Shown here: in pieces, positions 24,580 to 37,021 of the stretch
How positions within the stretch are numbered: the first letter of the stretch is position 1
Layout of the letters: each line of letters begins with the position of its first letter
Assembly (NCBI GenBank): GCA_032821775.1
Contig: JAVLRN010000002.1
Span: 1,302,001-1,366,000, forward strand
DNA: 64,000 bases
Direction: 5' to 3'
Source: Sanguinoderma infundibulare
Lineage: Eukaryota; Basidiomycota; Agaricomycetes; Polyporales; Polyporaceae
Translations under genes and position numbers: made by a program
Notes under the pieces: model-generated
Database searches by the model: none
Seen by the model: only the letters and a program-made list of their open reading frames with translations
Told to the model about the DNA's origin: nothing

Positions 24580-26252
24580 ATGCCCGCAGGTGATGCACTA
24601 CTACGCCGTGATGTCGCGGACGCGGTATTCGCCCACCTATCGCCCGGTCCTTATCCTGACGAGGACGCCTTGCCGTGGGAGCGCGCAGAGCGACGCAGGG
24701 CGCAGAACACGCTTGCGCGTGCAGCGCTAGTGTGCCGTGCTCTCTCCGAGCCCGCCCTCGACGTTCTCTGGAGAGCTGTTGATGAGATCGTGCACCTGAT
24801 GTCCGTTCTTCCGTCTTACGTTAAGTCCACAAAACTCTCGTCTACGGAAGAAGACTATTATGTGAGTGGCGTGGGTTACCAGATCCGACGCCTTTGTCTC
24901 ATGTCCGTTTACACTAGACATTCAACCGCGATCTCACGCAAGAAGAGTGGGAGCGCTTCCAGTCAGTGGCAATACGAGTCCACGAGCTGCGTGTAACGAG
25001 CAATGCCAATTGGGACAACTCCACCTGGATCATCCTCTCCAGATGGTGCCCCCGCGGTCCGCTCTGCCCTCGGCTGAAGCGTCTCACCAACTTCCATATC
25101 AGCAGCTATGTCTCTGGTCCTGCCAAGATCATGCTCATGTCCCCGACCCTCCAGCATTTCCAGCTCAGCATGCGCGCCCTGGAAAAGTCCCCACCAGAGA
25201 CATCGGACCTGATTTTATGGGAGCTTCAGCCCGTATTCCACAGCCTCCAATCGCTCTCGATTGACCTGCAGTCGGGCAAAGATGATCCTCCGAGAGTCGT
25301 CGAGTTCTGGCAGTGGACGCAGTTGCGTTCTCTCCGGGTCGTTTACAAGCTCAAGCTGACCCCCGAGATCATACAACCGCTCACGACGTTCCCGAACCTC
25401 CGCTCACTGAGCCTCCAAGTGCAAGAGCTCGACCTTGGCGAATCGCAAGAAGGATCACCGAGGCCCGATCTGAGCGGCGGGTTCGCCGAACTCCGCGAGC
25501 TCAGCCTCGGCGGGAAGCTGGACGACATCTCCGCCTTCCTCGAGGCGACCTCCCCTCGCGACCTGGAGTCGATCTGCATCGCGATCTCCCAAAATATCGT
25601 CGACGACCTGAGCGTCGACGACCGCCGGCAGCAGCTCAACGCCGTCTGCTCCAAGCTCCCCCGCTCGCTGCGCCGCGCCGCGCTCTCGCTCGAGAACGGC
25701 ACCGTGTCCGACTCCAACCTCATCCCCACCGCCGCGGAGCTCCTCGAGCCCCTGTACTGGCTGCCCGACCTGCACCGGCTCGCGTTCCGCGCGGACGTCT
25801 ACGTCGCCTTCACGGAGGACGACCTGCGCGCGCTCGAGACGCGCTGGCCGCGCCTCGCCGGCTTCGAGTGGACGTACGCGAAGCGGATCCTGGAGCGCAT
25901 GGACGAGAACAAGATAGGCGTCGCCTGGGGCGATGGCGTGCCGACCGTCCCGACGATGATCGCGTTCGCGAGGGCGCACCCGGACCTCCGCCGGCTCACC
26001 CTCCCGTACGTCGACATCGGCTCCGTCCCCCCGCTGGCTGAGGTGCCTGCGTTGGGCCACGGTCTGCAGCTGCTCACGATCCACTACCTCCGGCCGAAGG
26101 TCCCGCTCCACACGCTCGGGCTGGCGTTGGATAAGCTCTTCCCGGAGCTGGACCTCCCCGAGAACCTGACGAATTCGCGGAGGCGCGGAGATGAGCTGGA
26201 CGCTTTCTTGTTTGCGCTGCAGTCGGGCAGGTGTGGGGCACATCGGGCGTGA
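24580..26252 (+). CDS. F-box/leucine-rich protein, paralog D
   Basis: Exon 1 24580-24861, 56-bp intron 24862-24917, exon 2 24918-26252, about 538 residues. It is the only copy on plus. F-box: LLRRDVADAVFAHLSPGPYP, then NTLARAALVCRALSEPALDV and LWRAVDEIVHLMSVLPSY. The intron lies after EDYY, the same place as in A-C. The second exon encodes leucine-rich segments (LCPRLKRLTNFHISS, SPTLQHFQLSMRALEK, FPNLRSLSLQVQELDLGE, HPDLRRLTLPYVDIGSVPP) and ends RRGDELDAFLFALQSGRCGA. It is closest to B by C-terminus. No premature stops, so it is probably functional as an SCF substrate adaptor; the target is unknown. Confidence 0.82.
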
Positions 26253-26542
26253 CAGCGTGGATTATCGGACGGAGGAGAACATTTGGATTGTCACATCTGA
26301 TCGCACCCCCGAGGCAGAGACGTACGACGTCGGCGGCGCGGCTAGTATATGTATGCCTTCCCGGTCGTACGGTCATCCATACTTGCGCGCAGAGACACTC
26401 GGAGGGCTGTATACCAGCACTGATTGCTACTAGACCGTAGTTTATATATATATTGTTTTCGCAACGACGGACATGGATCATACACGCAACGCACCAGCAT
26501 CCGTTCCCCATACTTACATGTTAGCATTCCCGTCCCTATCAT

Positions 26543-27026
26543 TTAATCTATTTGCGGCATAGCGGTGAGAAGCGGGCGTATGAATGGCCACGACGGAGAT
26601 CCGTGAGACTGGCTAGAAACGGTCTGATGTGGTGTGGCCGGGAGAATGCGGTGTGGCGAAGGGCTTGAAGGGCTCGGCGACTCGTCGCGCATCGACCCCG
26701 CTCCAGAGCGCGAGTCAGACAAGCCGCTGTCCGAGAAGCAATAGCGAGCAGCAGTGCGCGCTGCGGTGCTTGTGCGACGTCCACAGTCGTGTGTCGGGCT
26801 CCCAGACGACGACGAGGCCTCCCCCAAGAGTTGATCGAGCCCCGCTTTCTGGACGGAGGCGAGGAGGACTGGAACGACGGAGTTCTCGATCTCTTCGTCG
26901 AACGGCTCGAGGGTGGTGTTAAGGTCGGCTGGGGAGCTAGAACCTTCGGCGGGTGGGTCGCTCGGTGAGACGGACGCATGTTTTCCACACGAATGGGGAC
27001 TGAGATAAGTAACGGCGACGTCTCAC
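26543..27026 (-). CDS. Hypothetical protein, start uncertain
   Basis: A frame on minus is open from about 27,026 to the stop at 26,543. It contains a protein-like acidic amphipathic segment (LNTTLEPFDEEIENSVVPVL then LASVQKAGLDQLLGEA) and a Ser/Arg-rich tail. No ATG starts this frame; an acceptor-like CTTATCTCAG lies at about 26,998, so an upstream exon would be needed. The family is not recognised. It may be a gene remnant. Confidence 0.28.
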
Positions 27027-28878
27027 TGCCCAGCGATCAATCGAATCTGCATTGCATCCTTTTAGCTGTCGTTTGGGTCAATAAAACACTACATGCCTTT
27101 TTCACCTCACTGGTGGCAGACCTAGTCAGTTCTCGAGGGGTCCGGAACCGTAGCCTAGGGATGGTGAGCACTGAGCAGAAGGGACGAGCGGACGGCGGCG
27201 CTAGGACGGCGTGCGGACATGCGGACCGAGTGTGCCACGTGGATCCTGGCGCCCGACGGCAGCTTCCGCTGGACTCTAGAGCGCCGCTGGTGTCTTGAGC
27301 CATGCATTCTCTGGTTGACTGTTTCTCTCACTCATCCTTTGGCTGCTGTCTGGGTCATGTTGCCCTTATGCTCGACCTTATGCTCGGCCGCCATTAACAA
27401 TACTGGCTGCCCCTCCGGATTAGCAGTGGACCGTGGTACCCCCCTCCCCCTCAATCTGGTCGGCCCTCGGTCTCTGTCACTTTGCCCGGTCATATTTCGC
27501 TTTCTCCGCTCTCCTTCCGACTCCCCGCCAATCCGTCCGTAAGTACTGCTCTCGATTGAATTGTCGGTTATGCTCACTGACATTGCCTTCGCGCACAGTT
27601 ACCGATCGCAGACGTACCATCTAACACCCTTGCCACGAGAGAGAAGCGACATCGAGACGGGGCACGTCCGTCCTCCTTTCGTACCATTCGTTCGCCAGCC
27701 TGATCGCCTTCCTTCCCTCGGCGCTCTCACTGACATTACTTTTACTCCCTCCGACACAACTGATTTCTTTTCAGACTTGTTTCACCCTACTCCCCGTCCC
27801 TGCATCCTAGTGGAACGCCGCGTCGCCCATCAATTCACGCACGTTTCCTCAATCCAGACCATGCCATGAAACCGCGCCTTGGAACCTTTCTCTATGACTG
27901 CCTTGAGGTTTCCCAACGACCAACGCCGTCCGGAGCAGGTGAGTCCTTCCATTCTATCAAGCACGTCTTCCCTCCCCGCTGCCCATCATTCACTTTCCCC
28001 CCATCCTACGGTGCAAGCGTTAGCCCCACGCGCAGTACGGCCTCGTGTGCCGCACAGTGCTGAAAGCATGGCGCTTTTCGATATTGTCACCGGAGTCAAG
28101 TTGGATGCTCCGGGTGATCAAGTCGTTGTCGAACCTATCTTTCGTGAGACAGGCACATGTGGCTGAGTACGGGCGTGGGCAGAAGGCCTGTCTCTGTCTC
28201 GTCGAGATATGCCCGCCACCGACGCGCTCCCCCTCCCCCCGTCGATGTGTTCAAGGGTCGTCTCCAGCAGGCTGGAACGCCGTTCAGGTCCTGTATGCGT
28301 GTCTCGTGCAGCATCTATCCCGATCCGCGGCTTAGCCGTGTCGCCTTTCTGCCTGTAAGACATGATCTGTTGACCCTCGGACGCGACAGGCTGTCTCTTT
28401 GGTTTCGTGGCGTCCGGCGTCTCGATGGGCACGGATGGGATCTTCTGGTATCGCGGACTTTGCTACGTACTCTACATGTATTTCAGTAGAACTCGTAATG
28501 GTTACCCGCAGTTTATTGTCCGTCCCTCGGTATGTCCTGAAGATCAGCCTCCGTCCCTCCTATCGTGGGCGTGTAATTTGCAGGTGAGCCCTCCGCTTTG
28601 CGTACGGAGCACTCACTTGCTGGTTAACGACATCTCCGAGCAGCTGTATGCGAAAGTGCAAATGCACCGTCCTACCGCGACCGCAGCTAGTTGAATGCCT
28701 GTGATGACCTGGTCGGTGAATGTATAGTGATTCACTCACCGCCTCACGTTGTTGATAGAATGCATACATGCAGGTGTTTTGTCGCCGAGTTATCCGCAAC
28801 GCAGGCATTCGGTACGCCTCTGCCCCTCGAGCTAGCTGAGCGTGGCCCCGTGGCCAACACTACGCCCAACGTCCGCTC
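27027..28878. other. Gene-poor, pyrimidine-rich region
   Basis: About 1.85 kb rich in C and T on plus. Short open frames such as MALFDIVTGVKLDAPGDQ (from 28,069) may be remnants of host exons, but no full gene can be modelled. The last part should correspond to the missing N-terminal region of the decayed monooxygenase. Confidence 0.4.
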
Positions 28879-29472
28879 TTCTACAACTTCCCGCAGAAGA
28901 TTCCGAACGTTGATCTTACGATCTATGAGAAGAACACGGGTGTCGGTGGCACCTGGTTCAGCAACGGATATCCGCAAGTCTCGCGGTCCTTTCCCATTCG
29001 TTCTCTAACTGACGGAATAGAGCAGCGATCTGGCTTGCGATATTCCCTCACATCCCGTGCGGTTTTCAGTTGGTTAACCGTGCTGAGTTCCGCGTTGCCG
29101 CATCAAATTAAGTAGCTTCGAGTCATCGACTTATTCAACCATCGTATTCCACTTAGCCGTGCATCGCAGCGCGGCTGGTCCGGGTACTATGCACCCTGGC
29201 CCAAGATTCGCTCAGTCGGTGGCAGATGCCCGACATCCCTGGCCTCAACGAATACAAGGGCGTCCTGCACCACAGTGCGGGTTTCGACCCGGCCGACAAC
29301 ACGTGGCAAGAGGTCGTCTACGGGTGGAAGAATAACAAGGTCGGGATTATCAGTGTGGTGAGTGTCTTTCCCCGCATCACGGCGCCGTGCTTGCTAATAT
29401 CGTCGCTAGGGTTCGAGTGCGCTTCAAATGGTTCCCGCGCTGCAGCCGCACGTGTCGAAGTTGGTGAACTAG
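28879..29472 (+). pseudogene. Decayed Baeyer-Villiger-type flavin monooxygenase
   Basis: Exon-like pieces keep the family order. 28879-28977 gives NVDLTIYEKNTGVGGTWFSN, the FAD-binding GGTW motif. 29021-29067 gives LACDIPSHPVRFS. After an acceptor at about 29,169 comes GWSGYYAPWPKIR. 29226-29357 gives MPDIPGLNEYKGVLHHSAGF and NNKVGIISV, and 29410-29472, after a 52-bp intron, gives GSSALQMVPALQPHVSKLVN and a stop. In intact enzymes roughly 80-100 residues separate the YAPWPKIR and DIPGL segments; here they almost touch. The N-terminal dinucleotide-binding GxGxxG and everything after the second nucleotide-binding motif are missing. These proteins oxygenate ketones or other carbonyls using FAD and NADPH. 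This copy cannot be active. Confidence 0.7.
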
Positions 29473-31063
29473 GGACGGGGGAAGACTTGACGAGCTCTCG
29501 GCGGCATTCCAACGTCCCGACGTACGTGGGGAGAGCGTCGAACCACTGTGGGTGACGTGGAGCGTCTTCGCTGCGCCGACAGCTCACAAAATCTGTTGTG
29601 CTGTCCAGACGCAACTGCCAAAGTGAATGTGGAGTTCGTGCGTCAGGAGGATGTTCCTGTATCGAGAAGCGATGTTCCAAGGTTGACTGCAATCGCGATC
29701 AGTCTTCCTGCGGTATCGCGCGCGATCGGCGCGTAATAGGATGAATGTGCCACAATGCTAGACACTAATACGTTGCCGAGTCGACTTCGCAGGTTCTCCG
29801 GTTTTAGGGGCAGAGGCGGGAGAAGCGACGAGTAGCCGTGCGCGTGCATAAATGCGCATCCATCGTCCAACCACCCGCGCGCCGTCTGCATGCCAGATGG
29901 TGATAAGGCAGGATCCGGAGATGCGATCTCTGGAGAATCGCGTTGCATCGCGACCTCTGAGATGATCTCACATGTTGGATCGGAACGTACGGACGCGCAC
30001 CATCTCGCTCGAGCACCTGGACGGGTCGTTCTAGACGACAACAATCAGGACTACTTCTTGCTCCATTTCATGGATGGCTCGGCATTCGAGATGATGTTCG
30101 TGGCTTCCGGGCATGGCCGGTTGGCCGACTTTCATGTCTTCGCGAAGGTGATCCAGAGTCTGAATGAGCAGCGCACTCGAGGCGCAGCCACAAGGGCCCT
30201 GTCCTCGGGCTTATAAAACCCTCAGCAACGAGCATTGGCACCACAAGTTGCTCCCTCATCTTCCTGCCTTTTCGCCAACTGTTTTCACAACCATGGTGTC
30301 TGCAGCTGTGTCCGCCTTTTCTGATGCCGTGTCCGCTTTGTGAGTTTTCAACAATTGCCAGGTTTTGTTTACGCTGACCATTGATCCACGTGTGGGCGCG
30401 GTTATTGTCCCAAGACGGACAGATGAATATTGTGCCACTGCGGTACTTGGTAATTCTTGACCCTTGATGCCCCGGAACCTTGCTGATGCATGGCACAATG
30501 TGTAGCCCTCGTCGCCTACGACTGGCTGATCACCCTTGATCAGGAAATTCATTGCTTCTGGAATTTTGGCAGGGGCCAAAAGCCCACAGTGTCGACACTA
30601 ATCTATGTGATCAGTCGCTACTCGATTCTCATACAGTCTGCTCTCCCGTTTCAAAGTATATTTCCTATGTCAGAAATGGTGCGCACTCTGTATGATTATT
30701 GTAGTTCTCGCTATAAATGCTTGCAATTCCCTTAGGTGTATGTTATGATCTACCATCTGGCTGGATGCAGAATCCTCATTAAAAGAGGCTCCCAGGTGTC
30801 AGATAAACAGTCACATGCAATTCATATTAGTAATTATGTTCGCCTTCATCAGCTTAAGTAAGTATGAGCTCACTTGCCACCTTTGCATGCTGAAGATGAC
30901 ATGCCTCAGTGTTCTCAACAATTCGAGTCTATGCTTTATCTTGCAAAAACAAATATATCACCATCTTTGCATTCATCTTAGGTGTACCAGAATTCACTAA
31001 ACAGGTATGTCCACTCAGTCAGTATCATTGACTTCCAGGCCCTGAGCTTACTTGTCATAGATA
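29473..31063. other. Gene-poor region turning AT-rich
   Basis: 29,473-30,580 is of ordinary composition, with competing open frames on both strands but no motif. From about 30,590 the sequence becomes clearly AT-rich. No terminal repeats were identified. Confidence 0.4.
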
Positions 31064-31396
31064 ATGAATGGTGTTTGGAATGGGGTTGAACTACCCAGTC
31101 CTTTGAACTGCAGTGCTGGGAATCCTCTTGTATCATGGAATAGACTACCAACCTGTGAGCACTACTATCCCCTATATGTTTGTTGGGCAGAATTAAATGA
31201 GTGCAATGGTTCCATTATAGTTACCCTAGTTGCTGGGCTCTGCGCAATGGCAGAGGGTATCCTTGTGCTGCTCGTAACATGGTATATCACATACACATCT
31301 TGGAGAATGCAAGAAGGGGTCTTAAAAAGGCCATCACTTGTCTGCACTATGTTGTATAATGGTGTGTATGATGGCCTGCACCAAATGAGATATTAG
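31064..31396 (+). pseudogene. Possible relic of a fungal multi-pass membrane protein
   Basis: Within the AT-rich island one frame encodes two features seen in the C-terminal half of the DUF6533-type membrane proteins of agaricomycetes: a hydrophobic stretch (SIIVTLVAGLCAMAEGILVL) and a following TWYITYTSWRMQEG, then SLVCTMLYNGVYDGL. A possible 36-bp intron (donor GTGAGCACTA, acceptor TTGGGCAG) lies inside. The 5' half is not recognisable. Assignment is tentative and rests only on the TM-TWxxTY pattern. Confidence 0.25.
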
Positions 31397-32410
31397 CTGA
31401 CTAATTTGGTGTGCAGGAAGCATTTACTTCATGTGAGCTTACCTGTCCACAGTCCTCCTCTCTCCCCCAACTGGATACTGATATAGTGGTGTGGTGATCA
31501 GTGCTCTCACTTCATTGGACATCCCCGCCCTGATAGCCTTTGAGGCATGTACCATAACTAAGCCTGCATTGCCTGTGCTGGAATCCTGAATGTGCTTTTA
31601 TAGCCAGGAATGAAGTCTTTCCTTGCAAATGCTGGTGTCCTTCTCTATCCGTATGTCAACCCCATCCCCCTCTCTCACTCACATGAATCTGCTCAATCTG
31701 CTGTTGAAGATTGAACTCCATACTTATCTGCCATTTTGTCCTAAACCTTCGGCAAGTGGATCGCTCTTCAGCTTATTCCGCATCCTCGCCCTCAGCCATC
31801 TCCTCGCTCGACTTCAATGCAGCTAGTTCCCAGACAGCAGCGGAACTCCCAGCATTTATAGCATCAATGGGCGAGCCTGTCCTCACCGGGATAAGCTTCA
31901 TAGATTCCATAGGCGGGGACGAGGATGTGGCGGGCATGGATCAACCAGAACCCAGCGCTCACAATGAAAACCCGCCGACTGAGGCCGGAGACGATGACAA
32001 TGGGATGGATGGCATGGGCATAGCATGGAGTGAAAGTGCTTGATTATGCTGGTGCGTTGAGGTATTGGTTGCGAGTAACCTCGAGTCCTTGATGTGGACT
32101 GGCATTGACAATGTTTGCTTCGCAGCTGGACAGGAAGAAACAAGCTCTCGATTAGATCCCCTCCAACTCGTGTTGCATCGGCTGCTATCCATTGATTCAT
32201 ACGCTTCCGCTTCTTGACTTGGCCGCGGGCCATACCACTGGATAAGCAAACCTAGACAGACCGAAACAATTTGATTAGCCTGCCATATATATTAGACTGC
32301 GTTGTATCCTATTTATTCTTCGAAGAACATGCTTATTTATCTTACAAAAATCACTGAGGACCCGTCGGGAGTACATGCACCGGATAGACGTATTCGATGG
32401 CGCCGGAGGT
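31397..32410. other. AT-rich island, distal part
   Basis: No gene recognised. A frame at about 31,780-32,043 reads SAISSLDFNAASSQTAAELP and an Asp/Glu-rich end, which could be a gene remnant. No clear transposon ends. Confidence 0.35.
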
Positions 32411-33502
32411 TCAAAGGATGTTGTGCTCGTCGTCCGACGGGATAGGCGTGGGGAGACGATCGGGGACGGGCACAGTCGCAGAGGAAACCTCGTCGAGCGC
32501 AAGCATCCCGAGCGGTGCACGACTGCCGCCCGGGGCACGCGAAGACTGGACCGCGGTCCGCCGCTGCCGAATAGTCTTCAGCTTCTTCTCAGGCTGTAGC
32601 GAAGAGACCGAACGTGTCGTCATCGCTCGGCGGCGTGTCCCTCTTAACATAGATCGGACCGTTCACAGGCTGGTTCTCGTCCACCTCGTCCGAACATTCG
32701 GCCAGATATCGCGGCTGTGAACTGGTCGCGACTGGAACTTGCGTGGGTGGTGAACGGGCAGGAGATGATGGCGGCAGGGACGAGTACGCGCGCGAAACGT
32801 CGGCGTTCCACTGGAGAATAGTATTCGGATGTCGTAAGCGTTCGCTGGTGAGTCGCAGGGACGCCTCAAGCGACGGTAGACGCAGGAATGGGGCCGCGAA
32901 TGATGCGTGCAGGAGAGGGAGTGTAGATGAACGCTCTGGCTGATTCGGACGCCGTACTGTCTTCGTCCGCGATAGGTACAGATTCAGGCGGAGTATGACG
33001 CGCCGCTGCAGGGAACCCCGAAGGGGATGCGAACCAGGTAGCGCATGGCGGAATGATGCACGGGGAAAGACAGGGCGAGACGGGAGAAGGAAGAACCGAG
33101 GCATTCTCATCCAGGACAGCATCTTCTCCAGTGGGAAGGTCTGGAAAGTGATGTGAAACGTTAGCAGGTGAATAACGCGTTGAAGTTTAAGAGAATTGAA
33201 ATCAAAAGTTGAAACGGATGGACGTGCAAGTCGTACATGTGCGCGGCGATCTGCGGGCGGAAGAGCAGGAACGCCAAGTTCACAGCGGCTCCATGTTGAG
33301 TGCGTCGTGGTGAATCAGACTCACAGGTTCGTTCTGCATGGCTCTAGCCGTCTTCGCCATCCAATGCAGCCATTTATCTTCCCAGTTGCGCGCTCGTGTG
33401 CGACATGATTCTCGAACCAGGCGTAACTTAGGGATGAAGACGATGATGCCCGTGTAGGCTGGATACGAGGAGACTTCGCGTGCTTCGACGCAGGCCAGGG
33501 GT
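32411..33502 (-). CDS. Uncharacterised multi-exon gene, 5' end unresolved
   Basis: Four exon-like blocks on minus keep one frame with GT-AG introns: 33325-33502, 33224-33250, 32649-33140, 32411-32593. The first block encodes YTGIIVFIPKLRLVRESCRT and NWEDKWLHWMAKTARAMQNE, partly hydrophobic then basic. The later blocks are Ser/Pro/Arg-rich and end IPSDDEHNIL. A further upstream block around 33,600-33,690 (ITAELTTEDLMRLLLSGSIW) may belong to the gene but could not be joined without a stop or frame change. A second frame across 32,870-33,140 also looks protein-like, so exon 32649-33140 is uncertain. Family not recognised; it may be a decaying gene. Confidence 0.4.
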
Positions 33503-36498
33503 CTGGGAAGAACACAGATGACTGAATCTGGCAGGGAAAACGGCTAGATCCAACCTGTTCTAATTGTGTCTGCAGCGTCTTCACCATCTATATCCAAGAC
33601 ACGTACCATATCGACCCGGACAAGAGAAGACGCATGAGGTCCTCCGTCGTCAGCTCCGCAGTGATCCTTGTGGAGATTGTAATAAACTTGAGGGTCGCCC
33701 GGTTCACACACGCCCTAGACGTACGCTGAACCAGTCTCTATTGAGAGATAGTGCAAGTACGAATGGTGGTGGACGTGGTGAAAGGCCGAAGCCTAGCCCC
33801 GCCACGTCCCGGCGCGCGCCTAGCCACGTGCAATTACAAATAGTCTTTATCTAATCTGAGATGATGCCATGTCCGTACGATCTGCTGCAGAGATGGAGAC
33901 GAGGGTGCACGGGCGACAGGATTCGAAAAGGCATCCGGTCGGCCAACTAGCCTCCGAGCGGGCGAGGCAACCAAGAACGACTTCTACGCCGGAATGGAAC
34001 GCGTAACTGCAATCACCACTTCGAAGGGAGACTGCCTCAAACGCAATTCGAGGCCCATGGGAAAGTCCAAGAAATTGAAGAGGACGGGAAACAAAGATGC
34101 CAAGGAACACTCAAAAGTAAGAATTTACCTTGAATTGGATCTCGGGCCACAGGACGCGAGGCGGCCGCCTCTGACGGCGGTACCGCAGAATCTACAAAGC
34201 ATGAAGGGGGGTATTTACTAACGTTCATACCGATTTGGAAGGGGGGACTTCAACTCGAAACACGTCTCGATGCCCGAGCTCGTGAATGGAATGTTCGCCT
34301 CGTTGAGCCTCCCTTCCTGCTCCCAGCGCGATGTTTATAGGTGTTTGAGTGATATGGCTGGACCCACGACCTGGCAAACGTTTTACTACGACCATATACC
34401 ACGTCGGGTTGCGGGAGGTGCTACCGAGGTCGCCGCCACGGTCGCACTATGTGCCGCAATACTAACGTGTTTGCGACCTCTGAGTGCATCTATCGGCCAC
34501 GGGAAACTTCTACCCGGAAAACATCGCATCAGCCACGCCCGCAAGCCACTAGTCAAGCAAGAAAACCAACCATGCAACACATACAGCAGCCGGCGCTCCC
34601 CCTCTGAGCCCGGACACGTACTTGGAACTACTTATCGGCGAAGACGAGCGGGCGGAACAGATGTAAAGTCCCAGATGGCACATCATGGCAGTACTGACCC
34701 GCCCCCAATCTACTTAGCCGGTGCCGCTAGTGTACCGCTTCCCCGAACGATCGACCGCGCGATCACCACTCTATCTCGAGCTTGCAGTGAAACCCGATCG
34801 TCTCTTGGCTTTCGATCACCCTCAGCCCGCCCCCAAGTAGGCTGCTATAGCTTCGGGGCATGTACTTGCACGGATGGCCGAAACGCTGACCCACCGGTCA
34901 CGACGTAACCATCCGTGAGCACAGACCGTCGATATGCTCGGGATTGATGACGTATGTAGAATGCATGAGGGAGTGACCTAGGCGGGAGAGCCTCCGGCTG
35001 GACCTGACTTGCATGGACGCCTCGGGCTGAGCTCAATCGACCATCGGGGGAGATCGAGTGGTGATCCGAGCCGGTAGAGGTGTTGAGTAGAGGACAGGAG
35101 AGGGTCTCTTGGCAGTTGCGAGTCTTCTGGGAATTTCCATGGGACCTAAGTACCACGGCGAACAACGTGGCTTTATTGGACAGGTGTACGAGATGTGGAT
35201 CGGAGGTAACGAGGATGCAACATACCACCAGTCCAGTGTCTAGTGCTTAGGTTACCACCGTGATGGCCAACACTCTCTTGACTTCTTGACCGAGGAGCGC
35301 TGGACACGGTCGGATTCCTGCGCGGGTCGTGGGTGTGACCGGCAAGTCATGAGGACTGTGAGATAACAGAGAGAACCGTGTTGCCACGATGGGCACCACC
35401 TCCTCGGCCTTCTTGATTCTTCTAAACCCACTTCAAGCTCACGCGTCTAGGTCCACCGCGATGGTCTCGGTGGGGCCGTGAATGGAGTAGTTAAGTAGAC
35501 ATAGGATCTTGAGCGTTATCCGTGCCGATAGGCCGGGGAAAGCAGCGCGATGCTGTAAGTTGATCACCTTGAGAAGGAGAAGTCCTGAAGGGGATCAGTG
35601 ATCGAGGGCCTGAACACGCAGCATCCGTGCCGCCAGCCGGGGGGGATACACCGCATGTCGATTGTCGAAGAGCGCGCAGAATGCAGGCAGGCAGCACGTT
35701 CCGAACGAACGCAAGTGCGCAAGGGAAGGTATGTACATCCCTCGATTGCGGTGGGACCGTCGTTGTCGACGGCTACGGTTCAAATATTCACTGTCTTGTC
35801 GATGACCTCGAGATCTGGAGCTTTCTCGGCATGTAGACAGCTTTGGCGCGATGATGTGTTCCTGACGACGTGAGATGACGGCACGGTGCCACGGTGGGGA
35901 GAGGAACTTGAGCGGCAAGATGTGCACTGGGCGGCCTGGATAATTGAGGGTCAGGAACGAATGCAGACAGAGCGATACTTCCGGACTGGAGTGGAGATGG
36001 GGGGCGCTGAGGGGCGGGAACTCACCTTTGAAGAGGATTGCTCCATGTTGGAATGCTGCGACGCGGGCGCCGGCGGCACGGACTAATGACGGAAGCAGAA
36101 ATAATTCGGGGAGAGAAATGGGTCGTATTCACACCGCATACGGGAGAAGGAATACATACAACGAAGCGAAGGTACCACGGCGCCCATAATGACCAACCTG
36201 GTCATCCTCCGGCCTCCTAGCCCAGGGACCGCACGTTGTGAATCCCGGTGAATATTGCTGACGCTCCAGGCATCGTGGAGGGTGCATGAAGCCGACGCGC
36301 GGAACGTCCCGAAGCCCGCACAACCGCCGTCTGAATGACCGGCCGTCATCGACGTCGGTGAACGTAGCCCGGCGTTCCTGTTCCTCGCATGATTGAATGC
36401 GGCACATGTAATGCATAACGGAGAAGGCTTCATGCTCTGGACCGAGGACCGACGGCCAATACTTGAAAGGCCGCGAGGGCAGACGCCGCCGACTAGGA
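33503..36498. other. Long region without a supported gene
   Basis: About 3 kb. A 212-codon open frame at 34,270-34,908 and shorter ones at 35,600-35,870 lack motifs, introns or codon character. No LTR or inverted-repeat structure was noticed. Confidence 0.4.
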
Positions 36499-37021
36499 CT
36501 ACCTCGACTCCGCGCCCGAGCCCGTGCCCGGACCCGACGCCTCGATCTCCCGCACGACTGTGCACGCAACAACCGCGGGAAGGAATGAGCACGAGCAGGT
36601 GCCGAGCGGTCCAAACGGAAGATTCGCACTCACCCCTCTCGAGGTCCTTCCGGTCGAGCTCCTCCGTCCGCTGCGAGTCGAACCGCCGCCCGAGCAGCAC
36701 CTCCCGCCAGCCGATCTCCTCGCCCGGCCGCGCCTGCATGTGCACTCCGCGCGTCACTTCGGCACCCCCCTTTGCGGTCTCGCGCGCGGCCCAGACGTCG
36801 TGGGACCGAGCGAGCTTCCAGAGGCGGTCGAACTCGCGGTCCGGGATGGGCTCGGGAGAGGGTTGGGAGAGGCGGTCGTGGAGGTCCTGGAGGATGGAGA
36901 TCTGGGCGGCGACGTGGGCGCGGCCGTCTTCTGCGGCCCTGCGCTGGAGGAGGTGGTGGATGGAGATGGAGGTGAGGGCGGTGGTGTAGAGGATGTGGGG
37001 GAGGTATGCGAGGAAGCCCAT
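36499..37021 (-). CDS. Small membrane-anchored hypothetical protein
   Basis: Two exons, 36634-37021 and 36499-36557, with a 76-bp intron; the frame closes at about 148 residues. Start MGFLAYLPHILYTTALTSIS at 37019-37021 gives a short N-terminal hydrophobic segment suited to membrane insertion or mitochondrial targeting. A charged helical part follows (HVAAQISILQDLHDRLSQP, REFDRLWKLARSHDVWAARE). After the intron the chain reads VVREIEASGPGTGSGAESR and stops. The exon 2 splice removes a long in-frame extension that has poor coding character. The compact layout resembles small fungal mitochondrial or ER proteins, but I cannot name the family. Confidence 0.62.

Noticed and set aside
34270..34908. 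212-codon open frame on plus
   Set aside because: No domain, no intron pattern, unusual composition; long frames by chance are common in GC-rich DNA.
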